Origin: Pontibacter lucknowensis
Lineage (GTDB): Bacteria > Bacteroidota > Bacteroidia > Cytophagales > Hymenobacteraceae
DNA: 64,000 bases
Direction: 5' to 3'
Assembly: GCF_900156415.1 (NCBI RefSeq)
Contig: NZ_FTNM01000004.1
Location: 310,001 to 374,000, forward strand
In this document: positions 8,936-17,231 of the stretch, piece by piece
How positions within the stretch are numbered: position 1 is the first letter of the stretch
Layout of the letters: every line of letters starts with the position of its first letter
Notes under the pieces: model-generated
Databases searched by the model: none
Told to the model about the DNA's origin: nothing
The model's input: the letters and a program-made list of their open reading frames with translations, nothing else
Program-made: the position numbers and the translations under genes

Positions 8936-10153
8936 CTATTTGGCAGTGTGTATGGTGTTACGGTGTAAACTGTCTTCAGGTTCGTACTGTGTGTTGTCAG
9001 GCTGAATGGGTCTGCCCACTATGTCGCTGTAGTAAGCCAGGTGCTTGTCTATGATCACGTCCTCAGAAAAGCTGGCACGGGCAAAGGCACGGCCTTTCTC
9101 CGTCATTTCCGCAGTCAGTTGCTCGTCCTCCAGCAGTCGCAGCAGCGCAGCAGCTATGTCGTCGGGCGACTCCACATTGCAGAGCAGGCCAGCCTTACCG
9201 TGGTCGAGCAGATCAGGTATAAAACCGCTTTTGCTGCCGCCTATTACAGGCGTGCCCCCCACCATGGCCTCCAGAGGCACCATCCCAAACGACTCTTCCC
9301 GGGCGGGGTGAAGCAGCACACGCGCATGCACTATTTGCTGGTACACTTCATCGAAAGGCAGCGGGCCTAAAAAGCGCACGCCTTCAGTCAGTCCATTGGC
9401 TTGGGCATACTGCTGCGCCAGGCCGCCTTCCTCCATGTCTACTCCTATTAAATGATACGCCAGTTCGGGATGTCTGGCCCGCACCTGAGCAAAGGCATGG
9501 AGGGCATTCTGCACATTTTTGCGGTGTGTAAAGCCCTGCACAGCTGTAGTGATGTAGTTACCCTTGATCAGCGGCTCAGGGATGCTCTCCTCCAGTTCGC
9601 TTGTGTAGAAGTTGTCGATAATGCGCGTTTTTTTCTGTGTGCGCCTTGCCAATTGGTTATAGGTATAGGATGAGTTGGCAATAAGATGCTTCGCCTTCGA
9701 GACTACAATGGAGTTGATTAACCAGCGCACCACGCGGAACATATCCGGAATGTTAAGCAGAATCTGAAACGCAACGTCGTGAAAACTGATGGCAGTTGGC
9801 TTTCCTGTTTTTAAGGCTGCCCAGGCATATTCATAGCTCCAGAATGCACTGATAAATTCAGCCGGATGAGCTACCATCATCTTACGAAGATCCTCTACCT
9901 CAAAAAGAAAGAGGCGACGGCCAGGCTGCGGTTTCTGGCGGCTAATGCAAACCTTGAGGTTGCCGCTCTCCAACACCATTGGCTCCGCAATCTCGGTTGA
10001 GTTGGTATAGGCAATTACTTTAAAGCCTCTTTTCAGCAATGCATTGATGAAATGCGAAGTTAGAGGAAACGCATTGGTCTGAGGTAAGTTTTTAATTTTA
10101 AGGTCCCAGTTAAGTATTTGCAAATTAACGGGTCCGGCTACTCCTATAGTCAT
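8936..10153 (-). CDS. Family 4 glycosyltransferase
   Basis: This 405-residue GT-B enzyme has the C-terminal GT4 signature His-Pro-Ala-Arg-Glu-Glu-Ser-Phe-Gly-Met followed by Pro-Leu-Glu-Ala-Met and Gly-Gly-Thr-Pro-Val-Ile, which binds the nucleotide-sugar donor with retention of configuration. A Gly-Phe-Thr-His-Arg-Lys-Asn motif opens the C-terminal Rossmann domain. It is soluble or peripheral at the inner membrane and would extend the exopolysaccharide repeat unit. It lies between the flippase and the polymerase gene. The linkage and sugar are unknown. Confidence 0.88.
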   Translation of the reverse strand: MTIGVAGPVNLQILNWDLKIKNLPQTNAFPLTSHFINALLKRGFKVIAYTNSTEIAEPMVLESGNLKVCISRQKPQPGRRLFLFEVEDLRKMMVAHPAEFISAFWSYEYAWAALKTGKPTAISFHDVAFQILLNIPDMFRVVRWLINSIVVSKAKHLIANSSYTYNQLARRTQKKTRIIDNFYTSELEESIPEPLIKGNYITTAVQGFTHRKNVQNALHAFAQVRARHPELAYHLIGVDMEEGGLAQQYAQANGLTEGVRFLGPLPFDEVYQQIVHARVLLHPAREESFGMVPLEAMVGGTPVIGGSKSGFIPDLLDHGKAGLLCNVESPDDIAAALLRLLEDEQLTAEMTEKGRAFARASFSEDVIIDKHLAYYSDIVGRPIQPDNTQYEPEDSLHRNTIHTAK

Positions 10154-10237
10154 TTGGTTTTGTCCTAAGGTTATTTAGTGTGCATTAGGTCTGACAAGGC
10201 TGGCTAACCGTCGACACATCTTTCATTTATACCTTGT

Positions 10238-11773
10238 TTATACATGCTCAGTTTCTTTTACCAAACTCTTTCTATATCGCATCAGCATTCTTCCATAGTA
10301 GGAGGTTGGATTGTCCTGTACGCCCAGCTTGGAAAAGATCATATGCAGCTGTTCCTTGAGTGCACTGTGCGGGAAGAGCAGTATCATAGCAAGAAATACA
10401 AAGGCACCCGTGATCATCTGTGCCAGCAGGATCACCAGGTGCGGCAGCTCCATGCCACGCAGCAAGGTGCTCATCAGGTATACAACTACAGCTACGACAG
10501 CGCCATTCAGTAAGCCTGGCAGGTATACCCGCAGCTGCTTCCAGTATGAGAGGTACAGTATTTTCTTCATCAGGGTTTGGTACATGCCGATCCGGATGAG
10601 CTCGCTGATCAGCAGCGCAAAGCCGAAGCCTACCAGGCCATAATCTTTCAGTAGAAAGAATAAGCCGCTGATCACAATGATCAGGGTTATCGTGATCACA
10701 ATCTTCCAGTTAAGCACAGCCTTGGCATCGCACACAATGCCGGCAAACATGGTGATGAAGCTAAGCGGAATAGCCAGACTCAGCACCTGCAGTACAGGAA
10801 TAGCTTCGCCCCACTGGTCGCCCAGCACCACGTACACGATCTCAGGTGCCGCAATCATTATACCCAGACAAACCGGTATGATCAGGGTCGCCAGCAGGGT
10901 GGTGCTGGAGAGGTATACCTTGGCCAGTTTGTCGGTTTCGGATTGCAGCTTGCTGAACGAGGGAAAGACAACACGGGATACAGTGCGTGTCAGGTTGTAC
11001 ATGGGCAGGTTGACGAGCATAAAAGCCCGGTTGTAGATACCCAGTCGGTAGGCACCAAATACGCGGCCTATCAGAAGTGTGGCCAGTTCAGTGTAGATAA
11101 ACTCAAAAAAACTGATGACAGACATTTTGCTGCCGTAGGCGAGCAGGGCTCTGTAAGCCTCCCACCGTACGACCGGCAGTACATTGTGACGCGCCATGAC
11201 GTACGCCCCCAGTGCCACCAGTGCCTGCTGTACCAACGAGGCATACACAAGGCTCCATACCCCAAAATCCAGCCACGCCAGCAGGATGCCCACTCCCAGG
11301 TACGACACCACGTAAGAACCCGTTTCCACGATGCTCAGTGCCTTGAATCGCATGTTGCGCTGCAGTAAGCTGGTCGCTGTGGCCGACACGCCCCCGACAA
11401 CAAAAGCCAGCGCCATGACACGCACAATGGGCACCACTTCCGGCATGTCGAAGATCAGGGTGGCATAAGGCGCAAGCGCCCAGGCCAGCACCGTAAATAC
11501 AGCACCCAGCAGGGCGGAGGAGGTGAACGCTGCCCGGATGTTCTCAGTGGTCAGTTCTTCTTTCTGGATGATGGCCTGGTTCAGGCCCAGATTGGCAAAA
11601 TAGTAGCCAAAGCGCAGGATAACAGCTGAAAGGGCGACCAGACCAAAGGCCTCGGGAGCGAGTAAGCGAGCCATAGCCGAGGTATAGCCAATCTGCATCA
11701 CGGCATTGGCAATGGTGCCAGCCGAGCTCCACTTCAACCCACTAACCGCCTTCGAAGCTAAATTTTTACTCAT
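10238..11773 (-). CDS. Wzx-type polysaccharide flippase (MOP superfamily)
   Basis: This 511-residue protein has about fourteen transmembrane helices and the polysaccharide-synthesis-protein opening (Gly-Leu-Lys-Trp-Ser-Ser, then Ala-Arg-Leu-Leu-Ala-Pro-Glu-Ala-Phe-Gly). It resembles WzxC-like lipopolysaccharide or colanic-acid exporters. Such proteins move the undecaprenyl-linked repeat unit across the inner membrane. It is the first gene after the terminator-like hairpin downstream of wzc, so its level may be set apart from that of wza and wzc. Confidence 0.9.
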   Translation of the reverse strand: MSKNLASKAVSGLKWSSAGTIANAVMQIGYTSAMARLLAPEAFGLVALSAVILRFGYYFANLGLNQAIIQKEELTTENIRAAFTSSALLGAVFTVLAWALAPYATLIFDMPEVVPIVRVMALAFVVGGVSATATSLLQRNMRFKALSIVETGSYVVSYLGVGILLAWLDFGVWSLVYASLVQQALVALGAYVMARHNVLPVVRWEAYRALLAYGSKMSVISFFEFIYTELATLLIGRVFGAYRLGIYNRAFMLVNLPMYNLTRTVSRVVFPSFSKLQSETDKLAKVYLSSTTLLATLIIPVCLGIMIAAPEIVYVVLGDQWGEAIPVLQVLSLAIPLSFITMFAGIVCDAKAVLNWKIVITITLIIVISGLFFLLKDYGLVGFGFALLISELIRIGMYQTLMKKILYLSYWKQLRVYLPGLLNGAVVAVVVYLMSTLLRGMELPHLVILLAQMITGAFVFLAMILLFPHSALKEQLHMIFSKLGVQDNPTSYYGRMLMRYRKSLVKETEHV

Positions 11774-11802
11774 GTATAGGTTCAGGTAATCGTGTCCTTC
11801 TC

Positions 11803-11841
11803 AAAAAAGGTGCTGCAGGAATCTGCATCCCACAGCACCTC
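11803..11841 (-). terminator. Terminator-like hairpin inside the exopolysaccharide operon
   Basis: Read on the minus strand, a stem (GGTGCTG paired with CAGCACC, with partial extension) is followed directly by six T residues. It lies between the wzc stop (11877) and the flippase start (11773). It could end or attenuate transcription between the two gene blocks. Confidence 0.65.
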
Positions 11842-11876
11842 TAAGATCAAGCGCACATGTAAGTATTGCTTAGGCG

Positions 11877-14249
11877 CTATACGTAATAGTAGCTGCCTTT
11901 TTTCTTGTATCCGTACTCGTAGGTGTTGTTGTAGTCCAGGTCATTGATCACCATGTAGATGTTCTTCAGCTTTCGGGCTGCGTACAGCTCGTTCACCTGT
12001 GTGAGCATGTCCTTGCTGGTGTACTTGTGCTTCACTACATACAGGTTTACGTCCATGTGCTTCATCAGGATAAAGTACTCAGCCACAAATCCGATTGGTG
12101 GCGTATCGATCACCACATATTCGTACTGTTCCTTCAGCTTGGCGATCAGCTCGGCCATACGCTTGTGCTCCAGCAGCTTGATGGCATTGTCAGGTATAGG
12201 ACCGCAGGAGATAATATCCAGGTTCTCAATATCGGTTTTCTGAATCACTTCTTCCAGCGGCAGTCCCTGGCTCAGGTATGAGGAAAGACCAGCTGCGTTG
12301 TGCGTGTTGAAGTACTTGCTAAAAGTAGGCTTGCGCATATCCGATTCGATCAGGATGGTGCGTTTGCCTGCCATGGCCATTTCACTGCTCAGGTTGACAG
12401 AGGTAAAGGTCTTGCCCTCGCCTGACACCGATGATGTCACGCCTACTATCTTGAAGTCGGTTTCGGACATCAGGTACTGCAGGTTTATACGGATGGACCT
12501 GAATGACTCGGCAATGGCAGAGCGAGGATTGTTTTTCACGGCCAGCTTGTCAGCCTTGGTGCCATGCGCGATCACACCCAGGAACGGAATATTGGTCACA
12601 TTATTCAGGTCGTTCTTACCCTGTATAGTATTGTCTACGTTGTCGAGCAGCACGATGAGGGCGGCAGGGATGATCAGGCCCAGTATGAAGGCCAGCATAA
12701 AGATCATCTTCGGCTTCACGTTCACCGGCCCGGCTCCCCACATGGCGGCCTTGTCGACTACTTTTTTGTCGGTGGTGTTTGTAGCCAGTGCAATAGCCGC
12801 TTCAGCGCGTTTTTCGAGCAGGAAGTCATACTTCTTGTTCACAAAGTCAGCCTGGCTCTGCAGTTCCATCAGGCGACGCTCGTTCTCAGGTACCTTTGCA
12901 ATGCTGGACTCCAGCTGGTTGATGCGCTTGTCTACGTTTGCAATGGAGATGTCTGTAGAGCGCACCAGGTTGCGGATGTTCGCAATGATGGCATTGCGTG
13001 TACTTTTAATCTCGCTTTCGATCACCCGGATGCGTGGGTTTTCGGCAGTGGCACTCACACTATAGGAGGCTTTCTGCTGGTTCAGACGCGAGAGCTCGTT
13101 GAACAGGTTGGCCAGGTTAGGGTTCTGTATACCTGCCACGGCCGGCGACACAGCCTGTGTAAAGCTTTCGTCGTCTTCTATCTGATCAAGCACCGTCACG
13201 TAGTACTGTTTCTCAGTGGTCAGCTTGGACCTTTCCATCTCCAGCTGCGCCATTTTTTCATAGCTGATGTTCGACTGCATGTCGATGTTGGCGATGCGGT
13301 TGGTAGAGCGGAAAGTAGAAAGCGCCTGCTTGCTCTGACGCAGCGAGTCAGTCAGGGTTGCGATCTGGCTATCAATGAATTCCAGTGTTTTCTGGCCATT
13401 CATGTTTTTCTCGTCCAGGTCACGCTTCACGTAGGTTTCCATCAGCGTATTGAGGAAGAGAAGCTCCTTTTGTGGGATAGTGCCCTTGGTGCTCAATTCC
13501 AGAACACGTGCCTCACGCTCAATTGGCTTGACATGCAATGTGCTGGCATACTGGGCCACCTGGCTTTCCATGCTGTTGAGCACGAAATAGTGCTTTTTAG
13601 CGTCAATCTTGTCATCAGGATTGGCTCGCTCAATCGTAAAGCTCAGGTATTTGTCTTTGTAAGGCTTGCCGAACTCCAGCACTTTAGTATAATCTACCTC
13701 AGTAATGATCTGCTCAACGGTATGCTTTCTGAAATCATACAGAGGAGGAGTTTCAGCCTTTACAGTCAGTTCGTACTCTTTGTCATTCAGCACACGCACC
13801 TCCAGCGGAATGTCCACGAGTTGGAGCGAGCTGGTATCAAGGCGTACCACGAATGGAGCGTTTTCGTACTGCTCCTCTTTAATAAGGTCTAGCCCCGTAT
13901 TGAGCCAGTGGCCAGGCACTTTATAGTACGACACCGAGAAGTCGAGCTGCTTGAGGGTACTACGAATCATGTCGGCTGAGGTCAGAATGCCGATTTCATC
14001 TTCTACTTTGATTCCTTTGTTCTGTACATCCAGCAGGTTCAGCAGTTCCTGTGCTTTCTTAGAACCGGTATGCTGATCTCCCAGCAGGAGTGTTGACTTA
14101 AAAGCATAGATGCGGGTAGAGCTTTTAACATAAACATAAGCCCCTGCCATCGCCACCAGTACAAAAGCCAGAAACAGATACCATCTGGTTCGGAACTTGA
14201 AAAGCCAGCTACGCAGATCTATTTCGTGCTCTTTATTTTTTCGTTTCAT
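11877..14249 (-). CDS. wzc: Wzc-type polysaccharide co-polymerase and tyrosine autokinase
   Basis: This 790-residue protein has the PCP-2a layout. A first transmembrane helix (about 20-38) is followed by a long periplasmic, partly coiled-coil region with Wzz and GNVR-type segments, and a second helix at about 515-535. The cytoplasmic BY-kinase has Walker A Ser-Gly-Glu-Gly-Lys-Thr near 608, Walker A' Glu-Ser-Asp-Met-Arg-Lys-Pro near 635, and Walker B Val-Val-Ile-Asp-Thr-Pro-Pro. A Tyr-rich tail (residues 779-790) matches the autophosphorylation cluster. It sets polymer length and links Wzy to the Wza channel through phosphorylation cycles. It starts nine bases after wza. Confidence 0.93.
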   Translation of the reverse strand: MKRKNKEHEIDLRSWLFKFRTRWYLFLAFVLVAMAGAYVYVKSSTRIYAFKSTLLLGDQHTGSKKAQELLNLLDVQNKGIKVEDEIGILTSADMIRSTLKQLDFSVSYYKVPGHWLNTGLDLIKEEQYENAPFVVRLDTSSLQLVDIPLEVRVLNDKEYELTVKAETPPLYDFRKHTVEQIITEVDYTKVLEFGKPYKDKYLSFTIERANPDDKIDAKKHYFVLNSMESQVAQYASTLHVKPIEREARVLELSTKGTIPQKELLFLNTLMETYVKRDLDEKNMNGQKTLEFIDSQIATLTDSLRQSKQALSTFRSTNRIANIDMQSNISYEKMAQLEMERSKLTTEKQYYVTVLDQIEDDESFTQAVSPAVAGIQNPNLANLFNELSRLNQQKASYSVSATAENPRIRVIESEIKSTRNAIIANIRNLVRSTDISIANVDKRINQLESSIAKVPENERRLMELQSQADFVNKKYDFLLEKRAEAAIALATNTTDKKVVDKAAMWGAGPVNVKPKMIFMLAFILGLIIPAALIVLLDNVDNTIQGKNDLNNVTNIPFLGVIAHGTKADKLAVKNNPRSAIAESFRSIRINLQYLMSETDFKIVGVTSSVSGEGKTFTSVNLSSEMAMAGKRTILIESDMRKPTFSKYFNTHNAAGLSSYLSQGLPLEEVIQKTDIENLDIISCGPIPDNAIKLLEHKRMAELIAKLKEQYEYVVIDTPPIGFVAEYFILMKHMDVNLYVVKHKYTSKDMLTQVNELYAARKLKNIYMVINDLDYNNTYEYGYKKKGSYYYV

Positions 14250-14258
14250 GGAGGATTC

Positions 14259-15032
14259 TTACTTAAAATAATTCAGGATAACTGCCGCCGTAGAAATAAC
14301 CCCCAGGGCAATGGTGACCACGTTAAGCGACACCAGGTTGTCGCGTTTAACCTGCGCAACGGACGGCTCTACATACAGCACATCATTGGGCTGCATAAAG
14401 TAGTATCTAGATTGTACGATATTCGGGTCTTTAAGGTCAAGCAGTACTACTTCAGATCCACCAGGGGTCTGGCGCACCAGCTTCACGTTCTCGCGGGCAG
14501 CACCGCGTGTCAGGTCACCCGCCATGCCGAGCGCGTCGAAGAGGGTTGCCCGCTCGTTGTACACGAAGTATTGGCCCGGACGGTTTACTTCGCCCAGCAC
14601 ACTTACTCTGAAGTTGATGAGCTTCACTACTACGGTAGCGTTGGTGATATAGCGGTCTACGTTGCGTTGAATCAGCTCCTGGGTTTGCTGCAGGGTAAGC
14701 CCTGACACTTTCACTTTGCCCACATTAGGAAGATTCACGTTACCTTCATCGTCCACGGAGTAGCCGCTCAGAAACATAGTACCCGGATCAGCAAAACCGA
14801 AGGCGCTTGAGGGGGGCACGATGTTGTATATATTGGATATTTCAGGTTCTAAACTCTGCACCTTAATAGAAAGCACATCGGCAGGCTGCAGCTGGTAAGG
14901 CTTGTAGCTGGTTTGCATAGAGGTTGCCGCTGTTTCTTTCAGGTTCTCATTTTGCATGTATACGAGCTCCTTTTTGCTCAGGCACGAAGAGGCGCTTATC
15001 AGTAGGAGTAGAAAGTATACGACTCGTCTCAT
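14259..15032 (-). CDS. wza: Wza-type polysaccharide export lipoprotein
   Basis: This 257-residue lipoprotein has lipobox Ser-Ala-Ser-Ser-Cys (Cys17). A Poly_export domain follows (about 45-120, with Leu-Gln-Pro-Ala-Asp-Val-Leu), then an SLBB domain (about 125-195, with Val-Leu-Gly-Glu-Val-Asn-Arg-Pro-Gly). A C-terminal hydrophobic helix near 235-253 would cross the outer membrane. The length suits the short Bacteroidota form with one SLBB domain. It forms the outer-membrane exit channel and works with Wzc, whose gene follows. As the first gene of the minus-strand locus, it should have the main promoter upstream. Confidence 0.92.
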   Translation of the reverse strand: MRRVVYFLLLLISASSCLSKKELVYMQNENLKETAATSMQTSYKPYQLQPADVLSIKVQSLEPEISNIYNIVPPSSAFGFADPGTMFLSGYSVDDEGNVNLPNVGKVKVSGLTLQQTQELIQRNVDRYITNATVVVKLINFRVSVLGEVNRPGQYFVYNERATLFDALGMAGDLTRGAARENVKLVRQTPGGSEVVLLDLKDPNIVQSRYYFMQPNDVLYVEPSVAQVKRDNLVSLNVVTIALGVISTAAVILNYFK

Positions 15033-15529
15033 TTGTTTTGGTTAGGGTGTTGTATATGGTGAAGATTGTGTAGAGGCTGCTCATTTACAGCACTCCGGGA
15101 CTACATACTGCTTAAGAATGGCAGTATGCATACCCAAAAAATTGTATCAGCCATATATACTATAGGAGCCGCAAAAAGATTCTGATTTTAGAAAATATTA
15201 TGTGATTTTAATGTAGTTATTACTTGTGTTGTGTTTTAAGTAGCTGACAATTAATATTTTGTGTAATGCAAAAAGTTTGTGAATTAAAATTGGAGAAAAG
15301 CAGTGATGAAATTGGAGCGTTAAATTAATATAACTATATTATAAGTAAAGTGCAATTAATGTATAGGAAGGGGTGAATTAGAGAGAGTAAATGAACGGGG
15401 AGACAAGGTAGTAGGTAACCGGTGTTACTTGCAGACAGAGGGGGGCACAAAACAAAACCACCTATCCTATACACAAGGTATAGAAAAGGTGGTTTCGATA
15501 CATATATAAAGGGTATATAGTATGCTTGA
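15033..15529. other. AT-rich leader region of the exopolysaccharide locus
   Basis: These 497 bases are clearly AT-rich between about 15120 and 15400 and should carry the promoter of wza. I found no full TAnnTTTG match on the minus strand. The right part holds the terminator of the DUF1737-like gene. A 67-codon frame at 15334-15537 has no coding character. Confidence 0.55.
15455..15495 (-). terminator. Terminator after the DUF1737-like gene
   Basis: A 9-bp stem (15455-15463 with 15487-15495) encloses a second inverted pair, CTATAC / GTATAG, built from the iterated motif. On the minus strand it is followed by a T-rich tail. Confidence 0.75.
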
Positions 15530-15742
15530 CTATTCAATCCATTTGGTACGGCGCTGTTTAGCGCGGGGCTCAGGCATCTGGCGATGTTTCAGCTTATCAG
15601 ATGTTTTGCGTATCAGCTGCTGCGAAAATCCTTCGGCATGCTCAATGATTCCACCTTTCAGCTTCCAGCCTTGCGGAAATAATACGGCAACCTCTGTTGC
15701 CAGTGTTTCGAGGTTAGGGGCTACTACTATATTGTATTCCAT
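15530..15742 (-). CDS. Small DUF1737-like protein
   Basis: This 70-residue protein starts Met-Glu-Tyr-Asn-Ile-Val-Val. It has the DUF1737 pattern of an N-terminal beta strand, a helix with regularly spaced Leu/Val, and then Gly-Trp-Lys-Leu-Lys-Gly-Gly. The C-terminal 20 residues are highly basic. DUF1737 proteins are small, cytoplasmic and of unknown function. A good terminator follows on the same strand, which supports a real gene. No partner is evident next to it. Confidence 0.62.
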   Translation of the reverse strand: MEYNIVVAPNLETLATEVAVLFPQGWKLKGGIIEHAEGFSQQLIRKTSDKLKHRQMPEPRAKQRRTKWIE

Positions 15743-15914
15743 CTTTTGAGTAAATAAACAAACTATAGAACTAATATAGTGGATTATAACATAGGTTGTA
15801 TGCTGGTGGCTACGGAAATTTAGTGAATGGGGTTACATTCAGAATAAAATTTAGATGATTATTAAAATGATTCAAAATAAACATAGTGTTTCGACGCTTT
15901 TTGCTGGATTAGTT

Positions 15915-17231
15915 CTATTTGGCTCCTTCCGTGGCGAAACGTATCCTGAAAGAGGTGAGCTTATCTTCATTTGATTCGAGCGAAAACTGGAAGCCGTGGC
16001 TCAGCAAAATCTCCCGAATCATGGTCAGGCCGATGCCCTGCCCGGTTTCTTTCGTGCTGAAGAAAGGCGTGAACAGCATGGGGCGGACGTGATCAGGTAT
16101 ACCTTCGCCATCGTCGGTGATTATCAGGCAGGGCGGTTCCTGCTGCAGCTCCACCCAGATGTTTCCTTCTGACTTCACGGCCTCCATGGCATTTTTGAGG
16201 ATGTTGAGCAGGGCCTGTTCTATTTGCTGCTCGTCCATAGATATGCAAAGGGGGGCAGCGGGAAGCTGTAAAGACAGGGCGATCCGTCGCTGCTCCAGTT
16301 GGGGAAGCATCAGCCGTTCGAGCCGCTTGAGTAGCACCTGTACCTGCACTGGCTTTTTAGAAGGAGCGGGGAGGCGTACGACGTCTGCAAAGTTGGCCAT
16401 GAACCTGCTTAGGTTGGTATTACGGTCGATGGCAACCTGCAGGGCGTAAGTAAAATCTTCGCGGTGTTCCTCGTCTATCTGTGGGGTATAGTACTGCACC
16501 GAGTCCAGGATCGAGTTGATAGCGCCGGTAGAGTTGTTTACTTCATGCGACATCATCCGGATCACTTTTTCATAAGCCTGTCGTTCATTTTTGATAATAG
16601 CTTCAGTTAGTTCCTCCAACATAATAAAGGCACGCTGAAAGCCGCGGTCGATAAAGTAGGCCCGGTGCGCCCTGAACGTGCGAATGCCATTGAGGCGGAA
16701 AGTATAGGGCTGGCCGGCCTGTACCTGTGTCAGCTCACGTGCCCAGGTATTGGGCAGTGCCTCCAGTGCGATGCCCTGCAATGTGTGGCCAGCCAGACTC
16801 AGGTAACGCTCGGCGGCGGGGTTGATGCTTTCGATGCGGTCATCAAAGTCAAGGAGGATGATGCCGGCAGGAGAGGCTCTGATGATTTTCTCGAGCAGGA
16901 AGCTTTTTTCGGCCTGCGCCACCCGTTCCTGCCGCAGCTGCTCGATCATGCGGTTGTACACGTCTACCAGTTCATCCAACTCCGGCTGCCCTACCCGCAC
17001 AAATTTGGTAGAAAAGTCCTTGTCACGGATGGACTCTATACCTGCCCGGATCAGGTTGAGCGGTTTAAAGAAGGCAAAGTACAGGTTCACCGTTATCACC
17101 ACGGAGATCAACACTAGCACTTCCATACCTATAAACAGCAGCTTGTTCTCCTGCAGCAGGAAATAAGCCATAGCAGCTAGAAGGCAGTGTACTGCAACCG
17201 CAAAAAGGATGAACTTAGTCCTGAGATTCAT
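15915..17231 (-). CDS. NtrY-like sensor histidine kinase of the efflux operon
   Basis: This protein has 438 residues. Two transmembrane helices lie at about 8-27 and 31-52 with almost nothing between them, so it probably senses a signal in or near the membrane or in the cytoplasm. A HAMP-like segment (55-110), a PAS domain (about 115-215), a DHp helix with Ser-His-Glu-Val-Asn-Asn (His near 225) and an HATPase domain (Asp-Asp-Gly-Glu-Gly-Ile-Pro and Gly-Gln-Gly-Ile-Gly-Leu-Thr) follow. The ATG at 17231 overlaps the end of the response-regulator gene by 17 bases, so the two are translationally coupled and almost certainly a cognate pair. A longer TTG start at 17243 is less likely. Confidence 0.9.
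   Translation of the reverse strand: MNLRTKFILFAVAVHCLLAAMAYFLLQENKLLFIGMEVLVLISVVITVNLYFAFFKPLNLIRAGIESIRDKDFSTKFVRVGQPELDELVDVYNRMIEQLRQERVAQAEKSFLLEKIIRASPAGIILLDFDDRIESINPAAERYLSLAGHTLQGIALEALPNTWARELTQVQAGQPYTFRLNGIRTFRAHRAYFIDRGFQRAFIMLEELTEAIIKNERQAYEKVIRMMSHEVNNSTGAINSILDSVQYYTPQIDEEHREDFTYALQVAIDRNTNLSRFMANFADVVRLPAPSKKPVQVQVLLKRLERLMLPQLEQRRIALSLQLPAAPLCISMDEQQIEQALLNILKNAMEAVKSEGNIWVELQQEPPCLIITDDGEGIPDHVRPMLFTPFFSTKETGQGIGLTMIREILLSHGFQFSLESNEDKLTSFRIRFATEGAK

Noticed and set aside
12564..13892. 442-codon open frame antisense to wzc
   Set aside because: It lies wholly opposite a well-supported kinase gene, has no recognisable domain and an odd His/Val/Leu-rich composition, as expected of a shadow frame in GC-richer DNA.
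15334..15537. 67-codon frame in the AT-rich gap upstream of wza
   Set aside because: It spans the terminator of the neighbouring gene and has no sensible start or coding bias.
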